From positions 31,990-95,989 of the forward strand of contig NZ_JASGLW010000008.1 of NCBI RefSeq assembly GCF_030156785.1: a stretch of DNA of 64,000 bases, in the 5' to 3' direction. Source of the DNA: Methanohalophilus sp. Its GTDB lineage: Archaea; Halobacteriota; Methanosarcinia; Methanosarcinales; Methanosarcinaceae. Numbering within the stretch: position 1 is the first letter of the stretch; every line of letters starts with the position of its first letter. Below the pieces are notes generated by a model that saw nothing but the letters and a program-made list of their open reading frames with translations, ran no database searches and had not been told where the DNA came from. A program made the translations under genes and the position numbers. This document shows, piece by piece, positions 17,367-27,620 of this stretch.

Positions 17367-17978
17367 TTACATACGCCACATTGTCAGTTTAACATCGATA
17401 ATATTGTAGTAATCAGTTGCAATATCCACATCCGGAATGCCAGTGGCATTCTCAAATGTTGCAACATTTGCTATATCTGTATTAGAGAGCAGTACCTTTC
17501 TTGAAATTATGACAGCGTTATCAGAAGGATCACCGTTGTAAATGTAATAGACTGTCTTACTATCACCATCAAGAGTCATGAATGTATATCCCAGGTTATG
17601 CACAATTCCATTTTCGGTCACTGCAAATTCAAGTATTTCCTGTATCGGCCCTTCAAGGGTATCACTTGCGTTGTCTGTAGACACGTAATGTGTGGAATCC
17701 CATACGTATTCATCCCCATTCCATGCCAAAATGGCTTTCTTGAGATCTGAATCCTGTTTGTAAGACGAGTGATCAAGTGAAGTAATTATGTCCTGTCCAA
17801 GCGAATTTAATTGAGTTTCAACATGGGCATTTGCAGTAGATGATGTAAGGGGGGTAAGAGATGTTGCCTGAACAGCAAACACTAGAACTCCAATCATTAT
17901 CGTTGCAGCAATAATTCCTTCGAGTGTGTTTAGCTGTGCACCAGTGTTTTTCCAAAAAAACTTTCTTTGAATATTCAT
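17367..17978 (-). CDS. Type IV pilin-like protein (DUF7288-type)
   Basis: The 203-residue protein has a longer basic leader (MNIQRKFFWKNTGAQLN) followed by TLEGIIAATIMIGVLVFAVQ, with Glu near the fifth position of the mature helix, the residue required for pilin assembly. The remaining domain is beta-rich. It is separated from the upstream gene by four bases, so it is co-transcribed. Surface-exposed subunit inferred from the leader. Confidence 0.65.
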   Translation of the reverse strand: MNIQRKFFWKNTGAQLNTLEGIIAATIMIGVLVFAVQATSLTPLTSSTANAHVETQLNSLGQDIITSLDHSSYKQDSDLKKAILAWNGDEYVWDSTHYVSTDNASDTLEGPIQEILEFAVTENGIVHNLGYTFMTLDGDSKTVYYIYNGDPSDNAVIISRKVLLSNTDIANVATFENATGIPDVDIATDYYNIIDVKLTMWRM

Positions 17979-17982
17979 TGGA

Positions 17983-18459
17983 TCACCACACTTTTACTGA
18001 AACAATTGCTGCTTCAATTGTTCCTGCATTTTTATCCTCCAGAAGAACTACTCTTTTTGTATGTCCAATGTTTCCGTAATAGGGCAATTTTTCTCCTGCA
18101 ATGTACATCACAGACGTACTGTTTTCGATGGTGATATTAAGATTATAAGTGTAATATCCTCCACTTAAACCAAGTGCATGTATTGTGTCATTGTAATCAA
18201 CATTCAGCAAGTTAGTAAAAGCGGCTACACGGTTTTTATCAACGAGATTGGGTGTTGTTATGGATTGCGCACTCATTTCATTTTCGATAATAGTTGTAGC
18301 TACGCGATCTGCGACAAGCGTAATCTCATCGGAATCAGATGCAAAAGGTGTGAAAAGACCTGAAGTATACTGGAAAACAAAAAAGACGGTAAGTAAAAAT
18401 ATAGTAATCCCCACCAGATAATCAATTGCCATCTGTCCCTTATTGCTATCGAAAAGCAT
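17983..18459 (-). CDS. Class III signal peptide pilin-like protein, first gene of the cluster (DUF7287-type)
   Basis: The 158-residue protein begins MLFDSNKGQMAIDYLVGITI. Lys-Gly followed by Gln and then Asp-Tyr at the usual spacing is the hallmark of archaeal class III signal peptides, cleaved after Gly by an EppA/PibD-like peptidase. The rest is a small exported domain with sequons NIT and NST. A good TATA box lies 22-32 bases upstream, so the whole six-gene cluster probably starts here. No PilB/TadA ATPase or PilC/TadC membrane protein is adjacent. Confidence 0.75.
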   Translation of the reverse strand: MLFDSNKGQMAIDYLVGITIFLLTVFFVFQYTSGLFTPFASDSDEITLVADRVATTIIENEMSAQSITTPNLVDKNRVAAFTNLLNVDYNDTIHALGLSGGYYTYNLNITIENSTSVMYIAGEKLPYYGNIGHTKRVVLLEDKNAGTIEAAIVSVKVW

Positions 18460-18480
18460 ATTATCAATTATTTAACTCAC

Positions 18481-18491
18481 ATTATATAAAG
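18481..18491 (-). promoter_or_regulatory. TATA box of the pilin-like cluster
   Basis: The minus-strand sequence CTTTATATAAT matches the archaeal TATA consensus. It is 22-32 bases before the ATG of the first pilin-like gene, predicting a very short leader. Confidence 0.5.
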
Positions 18492-18930
18492 ATGTTATTA
18501 TAGTCCGTATATCTCTGTACCACCTTATAGTTTCTTTATGTCCCTTTCAATAACAGAATGCTGGTTTTTATCCACTTTCACTCATGCAATTTTTTCAATA
18601 TGACATACCGGTTTCAAATGGTCGTCAGGTGAAAGTAACCAATAAGTTCTTCATAATAAGTTAAGTTCCTGCCGACAAGCTCCATAAGGACTTCAAGACA
18701 CTCTCTGCAAAATTTGGTATTGCTGGAGTTTCATCACATGGAAACGTGGGTCTATCATCAGAATGAGTTGTTTCTCCCTATTTTGATTATCCATTGTTAC
18801 CCTATTTTAGTAAATAATAATCACTATAGGAGTTATTTATATAAGGATTACCTCTCGCTTGTGGCACATTTTCCAAATATAAGAGCATCTTGTATATCAA
18901 GATAAACTAATGCCTCTTTGGCAGAATATT
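18492..18930. other. Intergenic region with a possible coding trace
   Basis: No complete gene. A plus-strand frame at 18665..18766 is open for 33 codons with protein-like sequence (VPADKLHKDFKTLSAKFGIA then GVSSHGNVGLSSE and TGA) but is preceded by a stop and has no start, so it may be the tail of a lost gene. The rest is AT-rich and featureless. Confidence 0.3.
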
Positions 18931-19107
18931 TCAAAAATTGATGTATTGGGATACCTTAACATAGATGATTAAGTATCCCAGTACCAGCATTCCCAGGGAT
19001 ATAAGCCAAGCCCATCTGAGTATCCTGGCTTTATTCTGGGGTTCCATTAATTTCAGGAAGAGCCTCTCGATCAAATTGTATGAACGATCGACTTCTTCGT
19101 CTTGCAT
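18931..19107 (-). CDS. ahaG: Small membrane protein AhaG-like, last gene of the A1AO ATPase operon
   Basis: The 58-residue protein starts at ATG 19107, four bases after the ahaD stop. It has an acidic then amphipathic N-terminus (MQDEEVDRSYNLIERLFLKL) and one strong transmembrane segment (WAWLISLGMLVLGYLIIYV, about 32-50). Position and size match ahaG of the Methanosarcina ahaHIKECFABDG operon; its role is not established. The symbol is based on synteny. The ORF ends in TGA. Confidence 0.7.
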   Translation of the reverse strand: MQDEEVDRSYNLIERLFLKLMEPQNKARILRWAWLISLGMLVLGYLIIYVKVSQYINF

Positions 19108-19111
19108 AGTC

Positions 19112-19729
19112 TTACGCCTTTATTCTTTTCAGACGGAAAGTGTTTTCCCTTTCCATCTCTTCAAGCCTCAGGCTGATGAATGCCATTGCTTCTGAAAGTT
19201 CAGGGATTACCTTAAACTCAAGAGCATTTACACGCCTTTTAGTCTTTTCGATATCATCAAGCAGCTTTTTCATAGTAGTTTCAATTTCTGCAGCAAGAAT
19301 TATCTTGTCAACAAGGATTTCGTATGATTCTACTGCTTCATCGATGTAAGAACTTGTGCCGAGAATTCCGTATCCGCGCTGGTTGAGAGATTTGTGAACC
19401 TTGGAAGAATCAATCTTTGGCACAACAACGCCCATTATGTTGTGGCTTCGAAGAGTAATTTCCGGTGTGTTTTTCAATGCAAAGGCAGTTGATTTAACTG
19501 TTACACGTCCCTCTACTGCTTCAGCGAATTTAAATTTCTCGGTGGCATTAGCATAGGCTGCATCCAGCTCGTTCCTCACATCTTTAGCCTGGTTGAGTAT
19601 ATCAAAGAACTCAAGAATGAGGCCATCTCTTTTCATTTTAAGGAGCTTGTGGCCACTTTCTGAGAGCTTGATTTTCTTCTTAAGGGCAATGAGTTCAGAT
19701 CGAGTTGGTTTAACATCTTGTGCGCCCAT
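19112..19729 (-). CDS. ahaD: A1AO ATP synthase subunit D (central stalk)
   Basis: Subunit D is the coiled-coil rotor shaft that turns inside the A3B3 head and couples it to the membrane ring. The 205 residues are mostly helical, with long N- and C-terminal helices ([20 protein letters not shown] and [20 protein letters not shown]) typical of the family. Length is normal. It lies between ahaB and the small ahaG-like gene on the same strand. Confidence 0.95.
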   Translation of the reverse strand: MGAQDVKPTRSELIALKKKIKLSESGHKLLKMKRDGLILEFFDILNQAKDVRNELDAAYANATEKFKFAEAVEGRVTVKSTAFALKNTPEITLRSHNIMGVVVPKIDSSKVHKSLNQRGYGILGTSSYIDEAVESYEILVDKIILAAEIETTMKKLLDDIEKTKRRVNALEFKVIPELSEAMAFISLRLEEMERENTFRLKRIKA

Positions 19730-19743
19730 GATACATCACCTGT

Positions 19744-21129
19744 TCACTCTGCTTTATTCTGATGTGCAGGGTGATATTTCTCAATATATTTGTTGTCGAT
19801 CCTAGTCAGATATGATTCAGGCATCTCGGAAAGAATTTCCCATGCTATATTGAGTGTATCTTCGATACTCCTATCCTCATCCCTTCCCTGACGTACAAAG
19901 CGGTCTTCAAACAGGTCTGCGAATTCCAGAATCTTCTGATCTTTCTCGGATAATGATTCCTTACCGACAATAGCTACCAGGCCACGGAGGTCACGACCTT
20001 CTGCATATCCTGCATAAAGCTGATCAGATACTGCCTTGTGATCTTCTCTTGTCTTTCCTTCTCCTATACCGGAGTTCATCAGACGGGAAAGTGAAGGCAG
20101 AACATTGATTGGCGGATAGATTCCCTTCATGTGCAATTCACGGGATACCACAATCTGTCCTTCGGTAATGTAACCGGAAAGGTCAGGAATTGGGTGAGTA
20201 ATATCGTCACCGGGCATTGTAAGGATGGAGAACTGGGTAACAGAACCTTTTAGTCCCTTGATAACACCTGCTCTTTCATAAAGGGAAGCGAGGTCAGTGT
20301 ACATGTAACCTGGGTATCCACGCCTTCCAGGAACTTCTTCACGGGCTGCACCCATCTGACGCAGTGCTTCACAATAGTTTGTGATATCCGTCAGAATTAC
20401 GAGCACGTGCATGTCATGCTCATATGCAAGGTATTCTGCAGCTGTAAGAGCCATTCTTGGTGTAATGATACGCTCTACAGCAGGATCATCTGCAAGGTTG
20501 AGGAACACAACAGCCCTCTCCAGTGCGCCAGTTTTCTCAAAGTCTTCCATGAAGTACTGTGCTTCTTCGTTGGTGATTCCCATGGCTGCGAAAACCACAG
20601 CAAAATCTTCCTCAGATCCAGGGACTTTTGCCTGCCTTGCAATCTGCAAAGCGATTTCGTTGTGTGGTAAGCCAGACCCTGAGAAAATTGGAAGTTTCTG
20701 TCCTCTCACAAGAGTGTTTGTACCATCAATTGTGGAAATACCTGTCTGGATGAAATCCTCGGGTGGCATCCTTGAATATGGGTTCATTGCTGCACCGTTT
20801 ACGTCCAGGCGTTTCTCTGGAACAATACGGGGTCCACCATCGAGTGGTTCACCGGATCCTGAAAGGATACGTCCAAGCATATCTTTTGATACAGGTAGCT
20901 TAATTGTTTCCCCGCTGAACACAACACCTGATTCGGAGTTAAGTCCTCCGGTACCCTCGAATACCTGCACAACTACCATGTCAGCAGATGTGTCAAGAAC
21001 CTGGCCACGTTTAGTGCTGCCATCAGGGAGGTTGATCTGTACCAGTTCGTTGTAACCTACAGGCTCAGTTTTCTCAAGAAATACAAGAGGCCCTGCAATG
21101 TTTACAATGGTTTTGTATTCTTTGGTCAT
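19744..21129 (-). CDS. ahaB: A1AO ATP synthase subunit B (regulatory nucleotide-binding subunit)
   Basis: Subunit B alternates with A in the A3B3 head and holds the non-catalytic nucleotide sites. From the ATG at 21129 the protein is 461 residues: [20 protein letters not shown] begins the beta-barrel domain. It has no classical P-loop, as expected; the corresponding segment is [20 protein letters not shown]. The C-terminal helical domain ends near HPAHQNKAE. The upstream-extended frame is rejected because GGAGG precedes this ATG, which overlaps the end of ahaA by a few bases. Confidence 0.97.
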   Translation of the reverse strand: MTKEYKTIVNIAGPLVFLEKTEPVGYNELVQINLPDGSTKRGQVLDTSADMVVVQVFEGTGGLNSESGVVFSGETIKLPVSKDMLGRILSGSGEPLDGGPRIVPEKRLDVNGAAMNPYSRMPPEDFIQTGISTIDGTNTLVRGQKLPIFSGSGLPHNEIALQIARQAKVPGSEEDFAVVFAAMGITNEEAQYFMEDFEKTGALERAVVFLNLADDPAVERIITPRMALTAAEYLAYEHDMHVLVILTDITNYCEALRQMGAAREEVPGRRGYPGYMYTDLASLYERAGVIKGLKGSVTQFSILTMPGDDITHPIPDLSGYITEGQIVVSRELHMKGIYPPINVLPSLSRLMNSGIGEGKTREDHKAVSDQLYAGYAEGRDLRGLVAIVGKESLSEKDQKILEFADLFEDRFVRQGRDEDRSIEDTLNIAWEILSEMPESYLTRIDNKYIEKYHPAHQNKAE

Positions 21130-21130
21130 T

Positions 21131-22867
21131 TCAGTTGCCTCCAAGCTGTGCAAATTCTTCATCCATCTTTGCCATTACTGCCTCGAGGGCCGCATCAAAG
21201 TCTTCCTCAAACTTGACCTTTGCAAGTTCGTCTTTGGATTTCATTTCCATGATCTTTTTCATCTGGACGCCCTGCTCTAGTTTTTCAGTTGCAGTGCCTG
21301 CAAATTTTGAAATTGCTTTGAGCAGTTTGTACTGTTTGTCAAATGGACAGAATGTATCCACCGGATGGAATGCGTTTTGCTGAAGGAAGTATTCCCTTAT
21401 CATCCTTGCAATTTCAAGGGTAAGCTGCTGGTCTTCCGGCAGTGCGTCGGAACCTACCAACTGCACGATTTCCTGAAGTTCAGCTTCTTGCTGAAGTATA
21501 TCCATTGCGTTTTCCCTGAGGTCGTTCCAGTCTATACCTACGTTCTCTGTAAACCAGTTAGCAAGTGTCTGATTATACAGTGTGTAGCTGTTAAGCCAGT
21601 TGATGGCGGGGAAGTGTCTCCTCTGGGAGAGCTTTGCATCCAGTGCCCAAAACACTTTCACAATGCGAAGTGTATTCTGTGTAACAGGTTCAGAGAAGTC
21701 ACCACCCGGAGGTGAAACCGCCCCTATTACCGTAATTGAACCGTCCAGTCCTGCAAGGGAGTTTACAGCACCTGCGCGTTCATAGAATTCGGCAAGTCTT
21801 GCAGAAAGGTATGCAGGATAACCTTCCTCACCAGGCATTTCTTCAAGCCTTGAGGAGATTTCCCTCATTGCTTCAGCCCATCTGGAAGTAGAGTCTGCCA
21901 TTAGTGATACATCGTATCCCATGTCACGGTAATATTCTGCAATAGTAATTCCAGTGTACACAGACGCTTCACGTGCTGCTACTGGCATGTTGGATGTGTT
22001 TGCTATTAAAACTGTACGTTCCATGAGTGGCCTTCCGGTTTTTGGATCTTCGAGTTCGGGGAACTCGTTAAGAACATCAGCCATCTCATTACCACGTTCT
22101 CCACATCCGATATAAACTACAATATCAGTGTCACTCCATTTCGCAAGCTGCTGCTGGGTAACTGTCTTCCCGGATCCAAATGGACCAGGTATGGCAGCAG
22201 TACCACCTTTTGCTACCGGGAACATTCCGTCGAGGATTCTTTGACCGGTAATAAGTGGCTTGTTCGGAGTAGTCTTCTTGTTAACAGGTCTTGGTTGTCT
22301 GACTGGCCATTTTTGCATCATTGAAAGTTCTGTTCCGTCGGAGAGTACACAAATAGTTTCATCAACAGTAAACTTTCCTTCCTTGATTTCACTAACAGTG
22401 CCGGAAACATTAGGTGGAACCATAATTTTGTGTTCGATATTAGGTGTTTCCTGAACAACACCAATAATCTCACCGCCCTTTACATGGTCTCCAGAACTTA
22501 CAGTAGGTTTGAAATCCCACTGTTTTTCCCTGTCAAGACCATTTGCTGTGACACCTCTCTCAATGAAGTCTCCCATTTTTTCCTTCAATACCTGTAGAGG
22601 TCGCTGAATACCGTCGTAAATACTTTCCAATAATCCAGGTCCAAGTTCTACGGACAAGGACATTCCGGTGTTTTCGACAGGTTCACCGGGCCTGATTCCG
22701 GCAGTATCTTCGTATACCTGAACGATTGCTTTGTCTCCTTCAATCTTGATAACTTCGCCCATAAGCCCTTCGTGACCAACCTTAACCACATCATACATTT
22801 TAGGTTTGATTCCGGTAACGGTAACTACTGGACCTGCTACACGATAAATTTCACCTTTCACTTCCAC
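21131..22867 (-). CDS. ahaA: A1AO ATP synthase subunit A (catalytic)
   Basis: This is the catalytic subunit that makes or hydrolyses ATP in the head. The 578 residues show the N-terminal barrel, the non-homologous insert of about 90 residues typical of A/V-type A subunits (about 115-200), the P-loop GPFGSGKT (228-235), the catalytic GER motif in [13 protein letters not shown], and a Walker B-like segment [16 protein letters not shown]. No intein is present and the length is standard. It overlaps ahaF by ten bases. Confidence 0.98.
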   Translation of the reverse strand: MEVKGEIYRVAGPVVTVTGIKPKMYDVVKVGHEGLMGEVIKIEGDKAIVQVYEDTAGIRPGEPVENTGMSLSVELGPGLLESIYDGIQRPLQVLKEKMGDFIERGVTANGLDREKQWDFKPTVSSGDHVKGGEIIGVVQETPNIEHKIMVPPNVSGTVSEIKEGKFTVDETICVLSDGTELSMMQKWPVRQPRPVNKKTTPNKPLITGQRILDGMFPVAKGGTAAIPGPFGSGKTVTQQQLAKWSDTDIVVYIGCGERGNEMADVLNEFPELEDPKTGRPLMERTVLIANTSNMPVAAREASVYTGITIAEYYRDMGYDVSLMADSTSRWAEAMREISSRLEEMPGEEGYPAYLSARLAEFYERAGAVNSLAGLDGSITVIGAVSPPGGDFSEPVTQNTLRIVKVFWALDAKLSQRRHFPAINWLNSYTLYNQTLANWFTENVGIDWNDLRENAMDILQQEAELQEIVQLVGSDALPEDQQLTLEIARMIREYFLQQNAFHPVDTFCPFDKQYKLLKAISKFAGTATEKLEQGVQMKKIMEMKSKDELAKVKFEEDFDAALEAVMAKMDEEFAQLGGN

Positions 22868-23163
22868 AAATCTACACCTACCGCTTGTTTTATCTTATCT
22901 CTTATGTTTGAACTCTGGCTTGTTCCTCCAAGAGTCACTAGAGTTGGTTCTACAGATTCACTAAGTTTTTCTCTTAGAATTTCCGGTAGTTTATTAAAAT
23001 CGTCGCTATTCATTACAAGGATTCCGACTTCCGAATCATCAATGACATCATTGACTTTTGCCTCTAGTTCCCCGTCATCCTTGATTTCGTGAACTTTCTT
23101 GATACCTGCCAGCCTGAATCCGGTGACAAATTGGTCTTTTCCTACAACTGCAAGTTCCATCAA
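22858..23163 (-). CDS. ahaF: A1AO ATP synthase subunit F (central stalk)
   Basis: Subunit F is a small Rossmann-like protein bound to subunit D in the central stalk. The 101 residues start [20 protein letters not shown], the conserved F-subunit opening ([13 protein letters not shown]), and continue with [14 protein letters not shown]. It overlaps both ahaC (4 bases) and ahaA (10 bases), showing translational coupling. Confidence 0.95.
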   Translation of the reverse strand: MMELAVVGKDQFVTGFRLAGIKKVHEIKDDGELEAKVNDVIDDSEVGILVMNSDDFNKLPEILREKLSESVEPTLVTLGGTSQSSNIRDKIKQAVGVDLWK

Positions 23164-24242
23164 ATCACCAACTGATTCTTTATTAGCTCTTCACTGAGAT
23201 TGGAGGCTTTTCCCCTGACAATTATCCTAAGATTGCGAATCTCATTTTTCTTGTTCAGGATATAATCCATGATTGGGGCAATTGAGAGAGGATACTCATG
23301 TGAGAAGCTTCCAGCAGTTCGAAGACTATATTTAGTTAATTGTGTTTCCAGATCTGTCAATGAGTCTATATTGGGATCAGCAATATCTGCAATTGCATTC
23401 CAGTAGGAATATTTCTCAAGAGACTGCAATAACTCTTCAAAAGATAGGGGGAGCAACTTTTCAATTTCAGCGAGTCCAAGTTCAAGCCCTCCCGCAATCA
23501 TCAGATCTGCACTCTTTTCTGCATCAATCGTTCCATATTTCTTGAGTCTCATTAACAGTGTGATGTTTTTGATGTCAATTTCTGTACGAATGAATTTCAT
23601 GAAATGCCTTCGATCACTGATTTTTGTACTACCAAGTGTCTGAAACAGGCTGCTATAATACATATGATCTAAAAGGTTTTCGATCTTCCAGAGCTGTCCT
23701 TTTTCATATTCTTTCAATATTATGTAATATTGAGTGTTCTGGAGGGCTTCAATTACATCATCTTCTGAATCTTTTTCCGCAAGAGCAGAAAGCTTTCCAT
23801 AGCTGAGTTGACCGGCTGCAACCAGACTTTCCTTAATTTCATCCACCGGTGCACCGTAGTACTTTCCTCTCAGAATAGCCTTAATATTCCATATATCATA
23901 GTCCTTAAGATACTCTGTAAGTATGTAATTCAGCTCACCGTTAGTAAAATTGATAATTTTTGTGAAAGTACTTGCCAGGTTTTTGTTCAATGCATGTTCA
24001 ATGAGGTCAATTCCGTCATAGGTTCTTGCCAGCTCATCGACGTCCTGTTTGTATTCAGATTCTTCGATAAACCTGATGATCTCATCAATTTTCATATTCA
24101 CAAGTCTTGCGTATGTCTCTTTTGGCAAAAGCTTACTTTTCATTGCCCGCACACGCGCAACAGAATATGCATAGTTAGAACTGCCCCGACTTTGCACAGG
24201 ACTAACCATACTTTTACTCCGGAATTTTTCCAATAGGCGCAT
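23160..24242 (-). CDS. ahaC: A1AO ATP synthase subunit C (rotor adaptor, V-type d homologue)
   Basis: Subunit C is the funnel-shaped adaptor between the D/F stalk and the proteolipid ring. From ATG 24242 it has 360 residues, mostly helical, with repeated helical bundles typical of the AC39/d family (for example [20 protein letters not shown] near the N-terminus). The ATG with GGGTGAT upstream is chosen over the TTG 15 bases earlier. The start lies close behind the ahaE stop. Confidence 0.93.
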   Translation of the reverse strand: MRLLEKFRSKSMVSPVQSRGSSNYAYSVARVRAMKSKLLPKETYARLVNMKIDEIIRFIEESEYKQDVDELARTYDGIDLIEHALNKNLASTFTKIINFTNGELNYILTEYLKDYDIWNIKAILRGKYYGAPVDEIKESLVAAGQLSYGKLSALAEKDSEDDVIEALQNTQYYIILKEYEKGQLWKIENLLDHMYYSSLFQTLGSTKISDRRHFMKFIRTEIDIKNITLLMRLKKYGTIDAEKSADLMIAGGLELGLAEIEKLLPLSFEELLQSLEKYSYWNAIADIADPNIDSLTDLETQLTKYSLRTAGSFSHEYPLSIAPIMDYILNKKNEIRNLRIIVRGKASNLSEELIKNQLVI

Positions 24243-24249
24243 CTGGCAA

Positions 24250-24801
24250 TCACCCAAACAAAATGTCAGAAATCTGTTTCAATGAACGCTCATTAACATC
24301 GTTGAGAATACTGTCATAGGTATAGTCAAAACGAACTGTACCATCATCGTTTTCAATTACAACTCCTCCAATGCAGTTGATATTTCCTGCATATTCAAGC
24401 GTTGATAATTTTTTCACGAGTTCTTCAGAGTCTTTATTCGAATATATTTTAGTACCATTTTCCTGATACTGATCAATGATAGCTTTCAGCAACTCTTCGT
24501 TTTTTGAAGGAGTCAATGATGCTATCGAATCGGCAGCTTTAGAGTAGACTTTTTCAAGCAGTTCTTTGCGAGCATTGAGCATTCTTCGTTTAACTTCCAG
24601 ATTGGCACTGGAGATGGCTTGGTTCCGCATTTTTTCGATATCATTTTCAGTTTTTGCAAGTATGTTACCTTTGATCCGCTTTGCTTCCTCTTTTGCATCT
24701 TCAAGTATTCGGGATACTTCGGTTTCAGCTTCTGCGTCCATCTTGGCAACTTCGGCCTGTGCAACTTCCATAATATCGTTTATGACCGTTTCGAGTCCCA
24801 T
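24250..24801 (-). CDS. ahaE: A1AO ATP synthase subunit E (peripheral stalk)
   Basis: Subunit E pairs with H to form the peripheral stalks that hold the head still. From ATG 24801 it has 183 residues: a long N-terminal coiled coil rich in Ala, Glu and Lys, then a globular C-terminal domain (GGVVIENDDGTVRFDYTYDS) that contacts subunit B. AAGGTG six bases upstream supports this ATG rather than the TTG at 24816. Confidence 0.93.
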   Translation of the reverse strand: MGLETVINDIMEVAQAEVAKMDAEAETEVSRILEDAKEEAKRIKGNILAKTENDIEKMRNQAISSANLEVKRRMLNARKELLEKVYSKAADSIASLTPSKNEELLKAIIDQYQENGTKIYSNKDSEELVKKLSTLEYAGNINCIGGVVIENDDGTVRFDYTYDSILNDVNERSLKQISDILFG

Positions 24802-24849
24802 GCTTTTCACCTTCAAAAAGGTAAGAGCGAAAATGCTCTTAAACCACTT

Positions 24850-25083
24850 TTATTTGATAAGCAATGCAACAACAAGACCGAAGATAACGATACTCTCCGG
24901 AATAACGGTCATGATCAGACCCTTACCGAACATTTCCTCCTTTTCGGTCATTGCAGCTACTGCTGCGGTACCAATGTCTTTTTCACCGAGACCGGATGCA
25001 ATTCCTGCAAGTCCAACTGCAAGTCCTGCTCCAATTGCTTTTAACCCTGATGGGTCCATTGTTGTTAATTCTTCTCCGACCAT
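24850..25083 (-). CDS. ahaK: A1AO ATP synthase proteolipid subunit K (c ring)
   Basis: Each copy is a two-helix hairpin, and the ring of copies carries the coupling ion. The 77 residues show helix 1 (GAGLAVGLAGIASGLGE) and helix 2 with the ion-binding Glu63 in TVIPESIVIFGLVVALL. It is the normal 8-kDa single-hairpin form, not a duplicated one. Whether it moves H+ or Na+ cannot be decided by eye. Confidence 0.95.
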   Translation of the reverse strand: MVGEELTTMDPSGLKAIGAGLAVGLAGIASGLGEKDIGTAAVAAMTEKEEMFGKGLIMTVIPESIVIFGLVVALLIK

Positions 25084-25086
25084 AGT

Positions 25087-27027
25087 TTATTCCTCCGTGT
25101 ATTTTCTTTTATATCCGAATGGATTGTACTTTTTGCCCCCGCCTTCATAGAATTTAGTAAAGAATTCGACATACTGCAACCTGAGTGAATGTAATCCGGG
25201 GGCAATGATACTCAGGATGGTGTTTATTGCATGTCCTATTAGGAAGACGATTATTGCAACAAATGTCATAATACCAAACTTCTCAGGCATCAGCATCTCA
25301 AAGGCAATGAGATTGACAGTTGATGCAATATAAACAGACGATAATCCAACAGCTGCGATACGGGAGTATGATAGTGTGTTACTGAGAAGGGTTGGAAGTT
25401 CAAGAGGTCCTTTAATACCTTCCCCTTTAGCCAGCATCACTACTCCTATCAATAATACAGCTGCTCCAATTGTCACTGGCATATATCCAAGAGCACCAAG
25501 TGCGATAAGGCCAGCTCCGATTTCTACAATAAACCAGCTTGCCTTTTCAAGTACGGCTGCCGGCAATCCGTGTTTTTTATATTCATTAATAAATCCAAGT
25601 ATATAGCCCATATTTATGTGAATTATGCCAATGATTATGCTTATCAAAATCATTGTAGTAGCCATGTGAGTTCTGTGGATAGGATATGTTATTACCTCTC
25701 CTGCAATGGGTGATTCAAATAATGTAATAGTTTCGAATCCCGGTATAAGGCCCTCGACGACCCCATGCTCAGTATGCAAGCTTGCCAGTGAGAATCCAAG
25801 GACTTCTCCATAAAGGAGACCAAAAATCAGCGAACTGATTTGACAGTATATCAGTACATTCATTAATGGAACAAGCCCCTCGATCTTGACAAACTTCTTA
25901 ATACCAAGTGCAAGGCTGAGTAATATTAGTGCATAGCCAATGTCTCCAAGGATCATGCCATAAAACAGCGGGAATGCGATGAATACAAGTACCGTAGGAT
26001 CAAGTTCTGTATAACGTGGGCGTGCATAAAGATCCATAATCGCCTGGAAAGGCCTTGATATCTTGGGGTTATCATACTCTATTGGTATGCTCTTCTCTTC
26101 TTCCTTAATCTTCACTTCCTGTTCAGTAACAAAAACATGCCCGTTTGTTGCTTTTTCAACAGTAGTTTTTAATTTCTCAAAATCTTTTGAAGGCACCCAT
26201 CCATCTATAACAAAACTTTGTTCAGATGTGGCAAATCTCAGCGGAGCTTCAGATTTTTGTGACTCAATTGAAAGGATTTCATCAGTTGCAAGAATGAAAT
26301 CAGAGTATTTTTCTCGTATACTGGTAATATCCCTATCGATAGCTTCTATCTGGGAGAGTATCTTTGTTTTTTCCTGCTCTGCATTGCTGATAAGTTCAGC
26401 AGGTTTTCCTTCAAGTTTTGGAATTTTCAATTCACGGTATTCAAATTCTAAAAGCACTTTTGAAATACTTTGTTCCATTTCCTTCTTTACAAAAAGTGCA
26501 ATCACATTCTTTTGTGAATCGTAATCAAGTTCAAACTCATTTGTTATTTCTGAGATTGCAGATCTAACATCTTCTTTGACTATACCTACAAATACAGCTA
26601 TGCTTTCATAACCACTGTAATTCTCTAAACTAATAGGTATTCCGGTTAAAGGTTCTAGGTCTTTCTGAAGGGCTTCCAGATCCTTTAGACGATTTTCAAG
26701 TGCCCCCTTTTCGTCGGTTTTTTCGTTGAGCTCACTTTCAAGTGCCGACAATTTTTCATCGAGCTCCATCCAAAGTCTTTCAGCATTCTGCTTAGGTACT
26801 TCTTTTGGCTTAATACCAAGGTAACTGGATATGGCCCTGAGTTTGACAAGTTTCTTTGACACATCAGCTGCATTCTCAAAAGGTTTGCCTATTTTAAACG
26901 TGGACTCAGATTCATTGAAGTCCTCAATATGTAATATATTAGTATTGTGAAGTGTATCTACCGTTTTATTCAGGACATTCTTATGTCCTACAATAACGGC
27001 TCGACTCATAGATTGGGGCTTAAGCAT
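25087..27027 (-). CDS. ahaI: A1AO ATP synthase subunit I (stator membrane subunit, a-type)
   Basis: Subunit I is the stator that forms the ion half-channels against the K ring. From ATG 27027 it has 646 residues: a cytoplasmic N-terminal half with coiled coils (about 60-110 and 215-250) and a membrane half with eight helices starting at about residue 345. The late segment NTLSYSRIAAVGLSSVYIAS carries the essential Arg of the family. The ATG overlaps the ahaH stop and has GAGAGG upstream. Confidence 0.95.
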   Translation of the reverse strand: MLKPQSMSRAVIVGHKNVLNKTVDTLHNTNILHIEDFNESESTFKIGKPFENAADVSKKLVKLRAISSYLGIKPKEVPKQNAERLWMELDEKLSALESELNEKTDEKGALENRLKDLEALQKDLEPLTGIPISLENYSGYESIAVFVGIVKEDVRSAISEITNEFELDYDSQKNVIALFVKKEMEQSISKVLLEFEYRELKIPKLEGKPAELISNAEQEKTKILSQIEAIDRDITSIREKYSDFILATDEILSIESQKSEAPLRFATSEQSFVIDGWVPSKDFEKLKTTVEKATNGHVFVTEQEVKIKEEEKSIPIEYDNPKISRPFQAIMDLYARPRYTELDPTVLVFIAFPLFYGMILGDIGYALILLSLALGIKKFVKIEGLVPLMNVLIYCQISSLIFGLLYGEVLGFSLASLHTEHGVVEGLIPGFETITLFESPIAGEVITYPIHRTHMATTMILISIIIGIIHINMGYILGFINEYKKHGLPAAVLEKASWFIVEIGAGLIALGALGYMPVTIGAAVLLIGVVMLAKGEGIKGPLELPTLLSNTLSYSRIAAVGLSSVYIASTVNLIAFEMLMPEKFGIMTFVAIIVFLIGHAINTILSIIAPGLHSLRLQYVEFFTKFYEGGGKKYNPFGYKRKYTEE

Positions 27028-27346
27028 AGATTGTCCTCTCAAATTCTTCGATAAGGTACTCTACGGCTTTATCCATGTTCACTTCGGCCTTTTGTACAAG
27101 CTTCTCTATATCCTTGCTGCCATTTTCCAGAACTGCTTCGTATTCTGCCTTTATAGTTTTTTGAGCAGACTCCAGTAAGCTCTTTGCAGAGGCTTCAGCT
27201 TCGTCTTCTGCCTGTTTTATAATTTCTTTTGCTTCAGACCGTGCTTTCGCGATATTCTCGTTTTTGCTTTTCAGGCCTTCCTCTCTCATTCTGGCAGCTT
27301 TTTGCTCTGCTTCTTTTATTTCAGATAAGATTTTATCTTTGGCCAT
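27020..27346 (-). CDS. ahaH: A1AO ATP synthase subunit H (peripheral stalk), first gene of the operon
   Basis: Subunit H forms a long coiled coil with E in the peripheral stalk. The 108 residues from ATG 27346 are almost entirely helical and charged (MAKDKILSEIKEAEQKAARM onward), with the heptad-like Ala/Glu/Lys pattern of the family. A GAGGG ribosome site precedes this ATG. It opens the nine-subunit operon plus the small ahaG-like gene; a promoter lies 65-75 bases upstream. Confidence 0.9.
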   Translation of the reverse strand: MAKDKILSEIKEAEQKAARMREEGLKSKNENIAKARSEAKEIIKQAEDEAEASAKSLLESAQKTIKAEYEAVLENGSKDIEKLVQKAEVNMDKAVEYLIEEFERTIYA

Positions 27347-27410
27347 GTGAACCCTCATTAAATCTGTGATTGGTAATAGTGCACGATTTCACACACCCTA
27401 TAGCAAACTT

Positions 27411-27420
27411 ACATATAAAC
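27411..27420 (-). promoter_or_regulatory. TATA box of the A1AO ATPase operon
   Basis: The minus-strand sequence GTTTATATGT lies 65-75 bases before the ahaH ATG, predicting a leader of about 40-50 nt. It is placed downstream of the radical SAM operon's T-rich end. Confidence 0.5.
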
Positions 27421-27480
27421 TATTCGGTAAGTGGTCTTTTGATGCTGAAATGTTCATAATTTATCATACTTAAAGCTGTT

Positions 27481-27508
27481 AAAAAAAGGATTAAGAAAAA
27501 GTAGAATC
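27481..27508 (-). terminator. T-rich terminator of the ccm/prenyl/radical SAM operon
   Basis: On the transcribed minus strand this reads as a run of T-tracts (TTCTACTTTTTC then CCTTTTTTT), typical of archaeal oligo-U termination, about 110 bases after the radical SAM stop. The spacer 27525-27595 also contains imperfect complementary segments (CACAGGG and CCTCTGTG) that could fold. Confidence 0.4.
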
Positions 27509-27620
27509 TTATATTTTACACATAACCACAGGGTACACTCTTCTCTGAGGATATGTGTGCCGGCTAGCCTCTGTGATTAGAGTTTTTCCGTTTGTATGAT
27601 CTTCTACAGAGCCGGAGGAA

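Noticed and set aside
18665..18766. Plus-strand 33-codon frame with protein-like sequence
   Set aside because: No start, no family recognised, short; at most a trace of a lost gene.
20381..21055. Plus-strand frame of 224 codons opposite ahaB
   Set aside because: Serine-rich antisense shadow of the ATPase B subunit.
27525..27595. Riboswitch-like structure upstream of the ATPase operon
   Set aside because: Only imperfect complementarity, and it lies upstream of the predicted operon promoter, so it would be in the 3' region of the neighbouring transcript.
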